A DNA stretch of 64,000 nt from UBA1161 sp002311745 (GCA_050018415.1 JBEKAB010000014.1:1-64000), one strand, 5' to 3'; shown: positions 32,840-41,812, counted from the stretch's first letter. Notes: generated by a model not told the origin, from the letters alone. Numbers and translations: made by a program.

Positions 32840-32926
32840 AAACACCTCCGTGTCCCCCGACAAATATTATAGACCCCTCACTTATGGACGCGTTAGGCAG
32901 GTGCAAAAACCGCAACAAAAGACGCT

Positions 32927-33691
32927 CTAAATGATATGTACAATGACGGGAAAATGGTCGCTGGCGTCGCGGGCCTGGGGGCCTTGTTCGATGCGGGCCT
33001 CGGCAAATCGGGTCTGGTCGATCCCATAAGCCAAGATGTAATCGATCCTTTGGCCGGGAAATTCCGTGGTAAAGCTGCCCATGCGGCCGGCCGCCTCCCC
33101 ATGCACCGTCTGCAATACGTCCATGTATCCCGCCGACAGCAGCTTGGCGATGCAACGCCGCGGAATCGTCCCCCCATTGGCGGCCATTTCCTGGCGCGTC
33201 TTGGGCTTGCACTGCTCGGGCACGATCTGCTGGATGGGCGAATTGGCGTTGAAATCCCCGGCCAGCAGGTGCGCAAGGCCCTGCGAGCGGTGCGCAGCGT
33301 AGATGTCCAGGATGGCGTCGATCTCGCGCATGCGGCGATCTTCCGCCTCCTCGGTTGCCCGCGGATGCAGATGCACCGCCGTCACCGTCCAAGGCTGGCC
33401 CGGGCCGTGCACGCTCGCCTCCAGCAGCAAGTCCGCAAATTCCTCGCGCAAGAGGCCGTAATTGATCGACTCGACGATCGGCCAGCGGCTGAGGATCGCC
33501 CCGCCGTGCTTGCGCCCCTCGCCGGCAAGGACCTCCATCTTCAGCCCGGCGGCGATCTGGTCCACGACCTGCCGATCATCGGCCTCCACAAGCACGACAA
33601 CGTCCGGATGCTGCGCTTCGATGATTTGCAACAGGGCATCGGCCCGGCCGGCGCCGCCGTCGAGAATGTTGTAGCTCACCAGGCGCATCAC
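32927..33691 (-). CDS. Endonuclease/exonuclease/phosphatase (EEP) family protein
   Basis: A 254-residue Mg-dependent hydrolase. Motifs in order: YNILDGG (Asn), VVVLVEADD (Glu), AVHLHP (His), AGDFNANSP (Asp, Asn), RIDYILAY (Asp) and ASDHFPV (Asp-His). No signal peptide is present. The fold covers DNase I-like nucleases, AP endonucleases and lipid phosphatases, so the substrate is open. Its start overlaps the stop of the MmcB-like nuclease gene by 4 bp, favouring a nucleic-acid role. Confidence 0.88.
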   Translation of the reverse strand: MMRLVSYNILDGGAGRADALLQIIEAQHPDVVVLVEADDRQVVDQIAAGLKMEVLAGEGRKHGGAILSRWPIVESINYGLLREEFADLLLEASVHGPGQPWTVTAVHLHPRATEEAEDRRMREIDAILDIYAAHRSQGLAHLLAGDFNANSPIQQIVPEQCKPKTRQEMAANGGTIPRRCIAKLLSAGYMDVLQTVHGEAAGRMGSFTTEFPGQRIDYILAYGIDQTRFAEARIEQGPQARDASDHFPVIVHII

Positions 33692-34404
33692 CGGCTCGGC
33701 AACGACGGCGGCGGCCCAGAGAAGCCCGGCTCATCGCCCCGCGGCGCAAAAATCGCACGCGGACGGATCGAGCGGATTTTCTGCGCCAGCGTCACCTGTT
33801 GGGCAAACAGCTCGCGGTTGACCGAGGCGATGGCCCGGTCGTCGGCGCGGAAGATGTCGCCGGTGAGCGTGCGCGCGATCGCCGCTTCCACGTACGTCGT
33901 CTGCGCCGCCTCCTGCCACAGCGGCTTGACCACCAGGCTGACCCCGGCCTGGCCAAAACTCAAAAGCCCCCAGCGCGGCGGCAGATCCCTCTTCTGGATG
34001 ATCCCCGCCGGCGCAAGCACGTAATGCAGATTGGCCAGCGGCCGCATGATGCAGGCGTCGAACTTGCCCAACCCCACCGCCGCCGGCGGGCGCCGGCTTG
34101 CCCGCCCGTTTCGCCGGCAGCGTGCGCCTCGCTGCATCAGGCAAAATTCAAGCTGTCCGTCGTTGCTCAGATCGCGCAAAAAATCGGCCCGCGTCGCCTT
34201 GCACTCGATGAAACAGACCTGCGTCAATTGCCGCGGCACCGCCAGGTAATTGTGATATGGCCGGAACTCGCCGGTGCCCACGGCGTCGATGATCCCCAGA
34301 GGCGCCAGCCGCACCTCCGCCGCGATGCACCGATACCCCATGCGAAACAGCCAGCGGCACGCCTCTTTCTTTAATCGTTTGTGCAAGTCGGTTTCGCCGG
34401 GCAT
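33688..34404 (-). CDS. MmcB-like PD-(D/E)XK nuclease-fold protein
   Basis: A 238-residue cytoplasmic protein. ATG 34404 has AAGGAG about 7 nt upstream. The restriction-endonuclease-like core lies in the first 100 residues: GETDLHKRLKKEACRWL helix, LAPLGIIDAVG (Asp) and FIECKATRADFLRD (Glu-x-Lys). The ECKxTRADFxxD pattern matches MmcB DNA-repair proteins. The second half has no family I recognise and ends in a basic/Pro-rich tail. It is translationally coupled to the EEP gene. Confidence 0.75.
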   Translation of the reverse strand: MPGETDLHKRLKKEACRWLFRMGYRCIAAEVRLAPLGIIDAVGTGEFRPYHNYLAVPRQLTQVCFIECKATRADFLRDLSNDGQLEFCLMQRGARCRRNGRASRRPPAAVGLGKFDACIMRPLANLHYVLAPAGIIQKRDLPPRWGLLSFGQAGVSLVVKPLWQEAAQTTYVEAAIARTLTGDIFRADDRAIASVNRELFAQQVTLAQKIRSIRPRAIFAPRGDEPGFSGPPPSLPSR

Positions 34405-34451
34405 GGCACTCCTTTGCCGGAAACCATAGTGTGGGCAACGCCCCGCCGATT

Positions 34452-36752
34452 TCAAGCCTTCTTCGCGCTCTCGCACCACTGTTTCCACATGACGCGATAA
34501 GCGGCTTCCACTTCACGCGCCAAGCCGCTCCCGTCCAGCAGCGGCGATGCGGCCAGGCGTGACCGCAGCGCGGACCGCAACACGCTCAGTGCAGCCAGGT
34601 CCTTGGCCAGGTCCGCGGCAATCTGCACGTATTGCTCCGGCGTCTGGGCGATCAGTTGCTCCAACCCCACGTTCGATAAGAGACTCACCCCCACGCGAGA
34701 AGCGTGCGTCTTGCCCGCCAACGTCACGACCGGCACCCCCATCCACATCGCCTCGCAACTCGTCGTCGTGCCGTGATACGGATAGGTGTCCAGGGCGATG
34801 TCGATCTGGTGATACAGCTCCAGGTGGCCGGCCAGCGACGCAATGCGGCCGTGCAATTCCAGGCGGTCGGCCGCGATGCCGCGGGCCGCGAACCGCTCCA
34901 GCACCTGCTGACGCGCTGGGGCGCCGGCCAGGCCCTGGCTCTTGATCATCAGCCGGCTATTGGGCACCGCCGACAACACCGCCGACCACATCGCCACCGT
35001 CGCATCGGACAGCTTGGAGATGCTGTTGAACGACCCGAAGGTGATCCGCCCGCCCGCCGCGGCGGGCACGGGCCCAACCTCCGGACCATCCGCCGGCGGA
35101 GCGTAGCACAAAAAGCACCGCGGCAAACGCACCAACTGCTCGCTGTGGAATTGCTCGGTCGTTCCCGGCGGATCGGCATACGCGTCCGTGAAGCGGTAAT
35201 CCATCGTGGCCAGCCCCGTCGTGTCCGGATAGCCGCAGTAGCTCACCTGGATCGGCGCGGGCTTGCGGGCAAAAACCAGGAGCCGATTGCCCGCGGTGTG
35301 CCCGGCCAGGTCCACCAGGATGTCGATCTGGTCTTGGATGATGATCTGTGCCAGTTGGGCATCGGCCACGCCGACGACCGGCTTCCAGTGGTGAGCGGCT
35401 TGCTGGAAGCGGGCGGTGGCCGCATCCGGCCGAGCCGCATCCGAATAGCAGAACACCTCCACCGCGGCCGGGGCATGGTTGGCCAGCAGGTTGAGTAAAA
35501 AGAACCCGACGGAATGCTGTCGGAAATCGGGCGAGACGTAGCCAATCTTGAGCCGCCGATCCGATCCCGCCGCGCCGGGATTGCTGTGCTGGGGGATCTC
35601 GTAGCTCAAGGGCGCCGCGTGGCGGCGGTACCACGCCAGGTGCTCCTGAAAAATCGTGGCCGGGTCGAACTCGGGAATCAAATGCAGCACGTAAAGCCGA
35701 TTGCTGTGGGACACGTCCGCGGCGGGGCGCTGGGTGACGGCGCGGTCGTACCAATACAGGGCCTGCTCGACCCGGCCGGTATCCTTCATGACGTTGCCCA
35801 GATTGTTCTGCGCCTCGACGTATTCCGGGCGCAGCTTCAGCGCCTGCTGATAGGCCTCGATCGCCTCTTCCATATCGCCGTTGACTTCCAGGGTCTGCGC
35901 CAGGCTGTAATAGATTTCGGGCGTGCTGGGCTTCAGGACCAAGGCTTGGCGATAGAATTTGAGGGCTTCGGGGAACTCGCCGCGGTTGCGCAGCGCGGCG
36001 GCCAGACTCAAGCAGGCTTCCACGAGGTCCGGCCGAAGCGCCAGCGCCCGGCGATACGCGGCCACCGCCTCGTCCCAATCGCCTTTGCTCATCAGCGCGT
36101 TGCCAAGAAAGTAGTGGGGGTCGGCATAATTGGGACGGATGTTGATCGCCTGCCGAAACGACGCGATCGCATCCTCCAACTGGCCCAGATTTCGCAGCAC
36201 GTGACCGAGGTTGAACGCGGACTCGGCGAAATTCGGCTGCAGCTTCAGCGCCTGCCGGTACGCCGCGGCGGATTCCTCCAAGCGACCCTTCATCTGCAGC
36301 AGCGTCCCCAGGTTGTTGTAGGCGTCGGGGTAATTGGGTCGCAGGTTCAGCGCCTGGCGATAGGCGTCGATCGCTTCGTCTGTTTGCCGCTTGGCGTGCA
36401 GGGCCGTGCCCAAATTGTAATACACTTCCGCAAAATCGGGCTTCAGCGCCAGCGCCGCCCGATACGCCTGGATCGACTCCTCGTGCCGACGCATCGTCGA
36501 CAACACCACGCCCCGATTGCAGTGGAAATCGGCCCGCTTGGGATCGATGGCGATGGCGCGCTCGATCATCTCCAGCCCCGATTCGGGCCGCCCCGCCTGA
36601 AACAGCATGTACCCCAGGAAATGCAGGGCCTCGGCATTGCGCGGCTGGATCGCCAGCACCCGCCGATAGAGCGTCTCGGCGTCGCGAAGCTGCCCCCCTT
36701 GGTGATGCTTGCGGGCCAACTGCATCAGCGCGGCAACATTTTCCGCCATCAA
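34452..36752 (-). CDS. TPR-containing O-GlcNAc transferase (SPINDLY/GT41 type)
   Basis: A 766-residue protein. Residues 1-375 are about ten TPRs (for example YNLGTALHAKRQTDEAIDAY and NNLGTLLQMKGRLEESAAAY). The GT41 catalytic half follows: KIGYVSPDFRQHSVGFF, ILVDLAGHTAGNRL, PIQVSYCGYPDTTGLATMDY, ITFGSFNSISKLSD, and LDTYPYHGTTTSCEAMWMGVPVVTL for UDP-GlcNAc. It should attach GlcNAc or fucose to Ser/Thr of proteins. No signal peptide, so it works in the cytoplasm. The end lies 47 bp before the MmcB gene on the same strand. Confidence 0.93.
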   Translation of the reverse strand: MMAENVAALMQLARKHHQGGQLRDAETLYRRVLAIQPRNAEALHFLGYMLFQAGRPESGLEMIERAIAIDPKRADFHCNRGVVLSTMRRHEESIQAYRAALALKPDFAEVYYNLGTALHAKRQTDEAIDAYRQALNLRPNYPDAYNNLGTLLQMKGRLEESAAAYRQALKLQPNFAESAFNLGHVLRNLGQLEDAIASFRQAINIRPNYADPHYFLGNALMSKGDWDEAVAAYRRALALRPDLVEACLSLAAALRNRGEFPEALKFYRQALVLKPSTPEIYYSLAQTLEVNGDMEEAIEAYQQALKLRPEYVEAQNNLGNVMKDTGRVEQALYWYDRAVTQRPAADVSHSNRLYVLHLIPEFDPATIFQEHLAWYRRHAAPLSYEIPQHSNPGAAGSDRRLKIGYVSPDFRQHSVGFFLLNLLANHAPAAVEVFCYSDAARPDAATARFQQAAHHWKPVVGVADAQLAQIIIQDQIDILVDLAGHTAGNRLLVFARKPAPIQVSYCGYPDTTGLATMDYRFTDAYADPPGTTEQFHSEQLVRLPRCFLCYAPPADGPEVGPVPAAAGGRITFGSFNSISKLSDATVAMWSAVLSAVPNSRLMIKSQGLAGAPARQQVLERFAARGIAADRLELHGRIASLAGHLELYHQIDIALDTYPYHGTTTSCEAMWMGVPVVTLAGKTHASRVGVSLLSNVGLEQLIAQTPEQYVQIAADLAKDLAALSVLRSALRSRLAASPLLDGSGLAREVEAAYRVMWKQWCESAKKA

Positions 36753-36913
36753 CGATTCCTCCAGGCCGTATCCTGGCCGTGAATCGGATTATCGCTGCAG
36801 GCGGCAAGAACGCTATAGCCGCCCTATCCGGCGATGTCTTGCCGGGCGATTCGACACTCACAAGTTAAGCCGCACCCCCTTGGCGCCGACCTGCCCGGTG
36901 GAGAAGCGCCGGT

Positions 36914-37276
36914 ATGCTCGAGGCATTGGACATCGCGGCCAGCGGCATGCTCGCGGCGCAGGCCGTCATCAACACCGCGGCCAATAACATCGCCAACGCC
37001 AACACCCCCGGCTACAAAGCCCAACGCGTCAATCTCTTCGACATCATGACCGGTGGCGTCGCCGTCGATGGCATTTCTCAAAGCACCGCCCCGCCCAATT
37101 CCAGCGGCTCCAACGTCGACCTGGCCGCCGAGCAAGCCAAGCTGGACAAGGCCGCAGTCCTCTACAACGCCAACGCTATGGTCGTGAAAATGACCGACCA
37201 GATGTACGGCCGGTTGCTGGACATCATGGACGATCCGAACCGCCAGCCGGACAACAACGCCGACGGCGGGCAGTAG
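36914..37276 (+). CDS. Orphan FlgC-like flagellar rod protein
   Basis: A 120-residue protein. It opens with ALDIAASGMLAAQAVINTAANNIANANTPGYK, a typical rod/hook N-terminus, and closes with the SNVDLAAEQAKLDKAAVLYNANAMVVK helix of FlgB/FlgC. Its length is a little under the 135-140 of FlgC. A GGAGAAG site precedes ATG 36914. No other flagellar gene is in the window. It may be a displaced flagellar gene or a repurposed rod-like protein. Confidence 0.8.
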   Translation: MLEALDIAASGMLAAQAVINTAANNIANANTPGYKAQRVNLFDIMTGGVAVDGISQSTAPPNSSGSNVDLAAEQAKLDKAAVLYNANAMVVKMTDQMYGRLLDIMDDPNRQPDNNADGGQ

Positions 37277-37288
37277 CTCGGCTAATTC

Positions 37289-38389
37289 TCATTGGAACAA
37301 CGGCTGGAGCAGAAGGTGGACCAGCATATAGGTGATGCCGGCCATGAATGCGGCGCAGGGGATGGTCAAAATCCAGGCCAGGATGATTCGCTGGCCCCAG
37401 ATCCAGCGGACGGAGCGAACCCCGCGCGTGGTTCCGACGCCGAGGATGGAACCGGTGATGGCGTGGGTGGTGGAAATGGGGATGTGACAAAACGTGGCGC
37501 CGAAGATGGTGGTCGCCGCCGACAGCTCGGCACAAAACCCGCCGACGGGAGCCAGGCGCGTAATGCCTGATCCCATGGTTTTGACGATGCGCCAACCGCC
37601 GAAGATGGTGCCCAGAGCGATGGCGGCGTTGCAGGCCAGGATGATCGGCAGGCCGTACTCGTTGTGAACCCACGGCAACGTCACCTTGCCATAAACGGTC
37701 CAGGGGGCATGACCGGCCGCGTTCAGCAGCAGCACAATAATGCCCATGGTTTTTTGGGCATCGTTGCCTCCGTGGCCCAGGCTGTAAACGCTCGCGCTCA
37801 ACAATTGCAGGCGGCGGAAAAGACCGTCGACCCGGTGAGGAGTGGCGCGGCGAAATATCCACGCCACGGCAATCATGTTGATGGCCCCGAGCAAGAACCC
37901 GATCATCGGCGAGAGAAATAGGAATAGAAGCAGCAGACCCCATTCCCTGCCGACGATGATCGCGCCGAGTCCCGCCTTGGCGACGGCGGCGCCGGCAATC
38001 CCGCTGACCAAAGCGTGAGAGGAGCTGGTCGGCAGGGCCAGCAGCCAGGTGATGATGTTCCAGACGATCGCCCCCATCAGCCCGCCAAAAACCACGTAGA
38101 CGTCCACGATCCGCGTATCGACCAGTCCCGTTCCTATCGTTTGGGCGACGCCGGTGCCGAACACCAGGACCGCCGCAAAGTTGAAAAAACCCGCCCAAAT
38201 GACCGCCTGCGACGGCGCCAGCACCCGCGTCGAGACCACCGTGGCGATCGAGTTGGCGGCATCGTGAAATCCGTTGAGGAAGTCGAAAACCAGCGCCACG
38301 GCCACAATAAAGAATATCAAACCAAGGCTGAGGGCTGAGCCTTGGGCGGGTCCTGTCGCGGCCGTCGTAGCAAGGATGGGAAGAGTCAT
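37289..38389 (-). CDS. PiT family inorganic phosphate transporter
   Basis: A 366-residue membrane protein with about ten helices. The two PiT signatures are present: FDFLNGFHDAANSIATVVSTR (helix 1-2) and SLGHGGNDAQKTMGIIV in the second half. GSILGVGTTRGVRSVRW near the end is also typical. It imports phosphate with H+ or Na+. It is 47 bp after the DUF47 gene, its normal regulatory partner. It converges with the FlgC-like gene, 12 bp apart. Confidence 0.95.
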   Translation of the reverse strand: MTLPILATTAATGPAQGSALSLGLIFFIVAVALVFDFLNGFHDAANSIATVVSTRVLAPSQAVIWAGFFNFAAVLVFGTGVAQTIGTGLVDTRIVDVYVVFGGLMGAIVWNIITWLLALPTSSSHALVSGIAGAAVAKAGLGAIIVGREWGLLLLFLFLSPMIGFLLGAINMIAVAWIFRRATPHRVDGLFRRLQLLSASVYSLGHGGNDAQKTMGIIVLLLNAAGHAPWTVYGKVTLPWVHNEYGLPIILACNAAIALGTIFGGWRIVKTMGSGITRLAPVGGFCAELSAATTIFGATFCHIPISTTHAITGSILGVGTTRGVRSVRWIWGQRIILAWILTIPCAAFMAGITYMLVHLLLQPLFQ

Positions 38390-38436
38390 TTTGATCTGAA
38401 TGAGCTGTGCGCTCGTGGATGGATTGAAGAGGGCCC

Positions 38437-39060
38437 CTATCCGTTTTTCAACACGATTCGCTCGATCGTGTTCCCCACGTCCTCACAACCGTCAATGGCC
38501 TCTTCGATGAAATCATAGAGCCTGGTCCACTTCAGCACGTCCAGGGGTGGCGTGTCTCCTTCGAAGAGCTTGGTGACGGCCGCGTGATTCACGTCGTCAC
38601 CCAAGCTTTCCAGACGATGAATCTCGATCAGCACGGCTTTCAATTCCGAAAGTTTTCGGCTCTTTCGCAGCCGATGAACCGCATCGCTGAGGGCGAGCGT
38701 CGCTTGCACCAGAACCTCGGTTTGCTGTTTGAACGGCGTGGGCATCGCGTCCACGTGGTAGATCTTGAATCGTTTGGCCAGCGCGTCGATGTTATCGATG
38801 ATGTCATCTATGCCATTGACCAGTTCGTGGATGTCCTCACGGTCGAAGGGCGTGATGAAGGTCTGATCCAATCGCTCCAGGGCCTTATGCGCCAGGTTGT
38901 CGGCCTCGTGTTCATCCTGGCGGATGCGCTGCACTTCCACATCCGTCTCGGGAAACTGCTTGGCCAACGTCCGCAGGTGCGTGGCGCAGGAGACGGCATG
39001 CTTGGCCAGCCCCTCAAAAAGATCAAAAAAAACCGTGTCTTTAGGCAGAAGATTAATCAT
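38437..39060 (-). CDS. DUF47/PhoU-like phosphate transport regulator
   Basis: A 207-residue all-helical protein. It has the paired metal-binding pattern of the family: EHEADNLAHKALE near residue 55 and EDIHELVNGIDDIIDNID around 75-95, then DEAIDGC-like EEAIDGCEDVGNTIE at the end. Such proteins modulate the adjacent PiT transporter. First gene of a two-gene unit. Confidence 0.92.
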   Translation of the reverse strand: MINLLPKDTVFFDLFEGLAKHAVSCATHLRTLAKQFPETDVEVQRIRQDEHEADNLAHKALERLDQTFITPFDREDIHELVNGIDDIIDNIDALAKRFKIYHVDAMPTPFKQQTEVLVQATLALSDAVHRLRKSRKLSELKAVLIEIHRLESLGDDVNHAAVTKLFEGDTPPLDVLKWTRLYDFIEEAIDGCEDVGNTIERIVLKNG

Positions 39061-39240
39061 GAATGCCGGCTCCCATTGCCTGCCGACTGCGTTTAGACCG
39101 GACCAGACCGGATTTTACGGCTGGGCGATGGGAACACAAATGATGGTTAAGATTTCGTCAGCAGCGCGCTAAGAATCCACCCGCAAACGGCGGATTTGAC
39201 CCGATTCGTGGGGGAGGCCCAGCAGCATTCGGCATTTTCT

Positions 39241-39468
39241 TCACGCGCTGGCCGCCCTCACCTGCCATCGCGCGGCCTGGCCTCCGGCGGCGATCAGCTC
39301 GTCAATGGCCAGCTTCGCTTCCTCCAGCGTCGCCTTGGCGAAAAGCTGATTCGATTCACCCACCTTGTTCACGATGAACTGGTCGAGCGTCGCCTCGCTC
39401 TGGTCCGTGGCAAACACGCGATGAACGATGGCGAAATTTCGATGAAAATAGGTTCGCTTCACCGGCAT
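39241..39468 (-). CDS. Small hypothetical protein
   Basis: A 75-residue frame. GGGAGGGGA lies about 8 nt before ATG 39468, supporting translation. The chain is mixed alpha/beta in look (FIVNKVGESNQLF, EEAKLAIDELIAAG). No family is recognised. The neighbourhood 39469-39751 shows no other gene. Confidence 0.55.
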   Translation of the reverse strand: MPVKRTYFHRNFAIVHRVFATDQSEATLDQFIVNKVGESNQLFAKATLEEAKLAIDELIAAGGQAARWQVRAASA

Positions 39469-39751
39469 GCCGGTTTCCCCTCCCTCAGATGGGGAAGAAC
39501 AACGCCCCGTTCTATTTCGGATAAGAACGGAAGCCGGATCGTCGAAAATGACGGCTGCTTTGATGTGATGAAGGATTTACAGCGTGTGCCGCTCAGCGTA
39601 GACGCTACGCCCAGCGCAAACAACAAAATCCCGCGCCGTTCACGTCGATTTACGGTTCCGATTCTTTCGGCAAAGCCGACGGATGGCCATCCGTCGGTTT
39701 TCGAACGTTTGTAGCCACTCACGAATTCCATGCATAATATTCCCCACAATT

Positions 39752-40177
39752 ATGTCCAAGCCAATCGTTCAATCGGTCGATTTCCCCGCCACCGCCAAGC
39801 AGTTGTACGATATTTATCTCGACCCCCAACGCCATGCCGCCTTCACCGGCGGCCGCGTGCGCATCAGCCCCAAACCCGGCAGCCAATTCACCGCCTTCGA
39901 TCGAATGCTCATCGGCAAAACTCTTCTGACGATTCCCGGCAAACTCATCGTCCAGCGTTGGCGCGCCCACCACTGGAAAAAGAACGACTTGGATTCCATC
40001 CTGATCCTGACGTTCACCCCCATCGGCAAGCGCGGCCGAATCGACCTCGTCCACGTCAACGTCCCGGACCACGACCACGCCGGCGTGACCGATGGATGGA
40101 AGAAATACTACTGGACCCCGCTGAGTGCCTACCTGCGCGGCGCCCAGCGGCGCCGCTTTTCGCCAAAAGCCATGTAA
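39752..40177 (+). CDS. SRPBCC (AHSA1-like) domain protein
   Basis: A 141-residue single-domain protein. It starts IVQSVDFPATAKQLYDIYLDPQRHAAFTGG, the opening of START/Bet v1-like AHSA1 proteins, and ends GVTDGWKKYYWTPLSAYLRG, the last helix of that fold. It binds a hydrophobic ligand or acts in stress response; specifics are unknown. ATG 39752 is chosen because upstream in-frame sequence is not protein-like. Confidence 0.85.
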   Translation: MSKPIVQSVDFPATAKQLYDIYLDPQRHAAFTGGRVRISPKPGSQFTAFDRMLIGKTLLTIPGKLIVQRWRAHHWKKNDLDSILILTFTPIGKRGRIDLVHVNVPDHDHAGVTDGWKKYYWTPLSAYLRGAQRRRFSPKAM

Positions 40178-40235
40178 TTCGGCGGGCGAAGGCTAAAATG
40201 CAACCACGGAGGTTGACCCCGATTCCCCCGCAGCC

Positions 40236-40913
40236 GTGGAGATGCAAGCAATGTCTCTGAATTCTTCGTGGGAGTTCGCGCGCGAAATCCTCACGAAACA
40301 CTTTGCGGGCATAAGACACCCGTTGTTTTTTGGCAACACATTGTCGGCCGATGATCAGACAAATCTCAGAGGCAAGCCCCGTCCCTACCTTCTTGCGGCC
40401 ATCGACCTGCTCACGAAAATGCAAGGGAAAACCATCGTCGAGGTCGGCTGCATGCGCCAGCCTCTGCGACATTCCCTGGAAGAATTCAATCCAGTCTGCT
40501 GCAACGACGGCCATTCCACGGTGTTCTGGGCGCGCACGGGACTTGCGGTTCATACGGTCGATATCAATCCAGGCTGCTGTAACGTGACGGCCGAGGCCTG
40601 TCGATCGTACCCCAATGTCCGGATCTCCTGCGGCGACGGCGTGAAGTTTTTGCGGAATTTCAACGGCACGATCGATCTGTTGTACCTCGACGCGTGGGAA
40701 GCCGTCGAAACAATACCCTACGCGGAAAAACACCTGGAGGCATTTCAGGCCGCCCGCGAGAAGCTTGCGCCGTCCGCCATCGTGCTGATCGACGACACGG
40801 ACGTGGCCTTTGGCGGCAAAGGCCGTCTGGCCATCCCGGCGATCATCCGCGATGGCTTTGAACTTCTGCTGATCGGCAGGCAAACCATGCTCATGCGATT
40901 GTCGCAGCATTAA
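40236..40913 (+). CDS. Class I SAM-dependent methyltransferase-like protein
   Basis: A 225-residue protein. IVEVGCMRQPLR is the glycine-motif region, VHTVDINPGC motif II with the SAM-binding acid, SCGDGVKFL and IDLLYLDAWE motif III. The shape resembles the class-I methyltransferases that act on sugars or small molecules (Methyltransf_24 type). Start could be Met1 (40236) or Met6 (40251). It stands alone after the SRPBCC gene. Confidence 0.75.
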   Translation: MEMQAMSLNSSWEFAREILTKHFAGIRHPLFFGNTLSADDQTNLRGKPRPYLLAAIDLLTKMQGKTIVEVGCMRQPLRHSLEEFNPVCCNDGHSTVFWARTGLAVHTVDINPGCCNVTAEACRSYPNVRISCGDGVKFLRNFNGTIDLLYLDAWEAVETIPYAEKHLEAFQAAREKLAPSAIVLIDDTDVAFGGKGRLAIPAIIRDGFELLLIGRQTMLMRLSQH

Positions 40914-40990
40914 CCGCAGCTTGCACACCACTTTCGGCGATTACCGAAAGCAACCAGAGCAGTAATGACCCCGTTTCCACGCCAAAATGC

Positions 40991-41095
40991 AACCACAGAG
41001 GCGCGGAGACGCGGAGACAGCCGCAGAGAATTCGCCTTCTCGCGCCAACAGCAGGGATGGATTGAACCACCAAGGTGCCGAGAACGCCAAGATAG
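40991..41095. repeat. Single arms of dispersed repeats
   Basis: AACCACAGAGGCGCGGAGAC with iterated GCGGAGAC words (40991-41020) is one arm of the ACCACGGAG family. AACCACCAAGGTGCCGAGAA (about 41064-41083) is another word family. No matching second arms are close, so this looks like broken or composite elements between the methyltransferase and the toxin-antitoxin genes. Confidence 0.55.
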
Positions 41096-41097
41096 AG

Positions 41098-41328
41098 CTA
41101 GGCGGATTTGCGGGCCCGCGGCCGCTTTTGCAGGCGTGTTCTTTGGGCGGCAATTGCTTCAAGGGCCTCCGGGCTGAACAACCGCTCGCCGCAGTTGGGG
41201 CATTCTTCGATCTCGATCCCCTTGGCCACGAACGTTTCGCCGTTGCGCTTGCTCTGAATGTCGCGCTTGACGCGGCGAATCCTCCGCGACCCACACGTTG
41301 GGCAGGTTCTAATGACGAGATGAGTCAT
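41098..41328 (-). CDS. YgiT/MqsA-type zinc-finger protein, probable antitoxin
   Basis: A 76-residue protein with CPTCGS near residue 9 and CPNCGE near 43: two CxxC knuckles of the YgiT-type finger found on MqsA-like antitoxins. The C-terminal helix-turn-helix of full MqsA is missing; only a basic tail (RLQKRPRARKSA) follows. It overlaps the DUF4258-like gene by 4 bp. Confidence 0.75.
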   Translation of the reverse strand: MTHLVIRTCPTCGSRRIRRVKRDIQSKRNGETFVAKGIEIEECPNCGERLFSPEALEAIAAQRTRLQKRPRARKSA

Positions 41329-41630
41329 AACGCGTGTTTGCTGGAGACCAGCACGTAAAACGTTTCTGTTCGGTCCTCGACGAGCAGTTTACCCTTGGTG
41401 TAGATCGCAATGCCAGCTAAATTCGGACTTTGGATGACGTGCAAATATTCCCGATGGCCGGTCTGAGCGTTGGTGGATCGAATCGTCTTGTAGATGGCGA
41501 CCGCATTCATGAGCGACTCGCGGATGTCGGTGATATCCAGATTGTCGACTTCCATTTCACAACGCGCTTTGTTCGTTAACCGAATCCGGTTGGCCAACGC
41601 ACATCTCTTGATGCGAACCAATGTCTCCAT
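41325..41630 (-). CDS. DUF4258-like protein, probable toxin partner
   Basis: A 101-residue protein with start ATG 41630 (an upstream start at 41651 is possible). LTNKARCEMEVDNLDITDIRESLMNA matches the helix pair of DUF4258/RelE-like proteins (R-x-x-M-x-x-R, D-I-x-x-x-L). It ends in a beta-sheet segment (AIYTKGKLLVEDRTETFYVLV). DUF4258 genes are commonly paired with YgiT-type finger genes, as here. The activity is inference. Confidence 0.7.
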   Translation of the reverse strand: METLVRIKRCALANRIRLTNKARCEMEVDNLDITDIRESLMNAVAIYKTIRSTNAQTGHREYLHVIQSPNLAGIAIYTKGKLLVEDRTETFYVLVSSKHAL

Positions 41631-41644
41631 GCCTGCCCGTCGTA

Positions 41645-41681
41645 CAAGCAAATCGGGCAGCTTTCACCGCCCGATTGCTTG
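41645..41681 (-). terminator. Strong hairpin after the groEL tail copy
   Basis: Arms CAAGCAAATCGGGC (41645-41658) and GCCCGATTGCTTG (41669-41681) pair with one bulge and a 10-nt loop. No T-run follows. It lies just past the stop of the groEL fragment and just before the DUF4258 gene on the minus strand, so it probably separates the two transcripts. Confidence 0.5.
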
Positions 41682-41698
41682 CATCCGTTATCGTTACG

Positions 41699-41806
41699 TT
41701 AATACATCCCGCCCATGCCGCCGCCGGCGACGCCGGCGGGCTGGGGCTTCTTCTCCTTGATCTCGCTCACCACCGCGTCCGTCGCCAAACGCAGCGACGC
41801 GATACT
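41699..41806 (-). pseudogene. Diverged groEL 3'-end fragment (last 35 codons)
   Basis: The minus strand reads SIASLRLATDAVVSEIKEK, then KPQPAGVAGGGMGGMY and TAA. The intact groEL ends SIASLLLTTDAIVSEIKEE, KPEPAGAPGGGMGGMY, TAG. The DNA is about 88% identical (around 13 mismatches in 107 bp), with many silent changes. Similarity stops sharply at 41807. The fragment is in frame with the DUF2283 gene, whose TAG is at 41813-41815. It is either the remnant of a second groEL or the leftover target half of an insertion. Confidence 0.85.
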
Positions 41807-41812
41807 TCCGGC

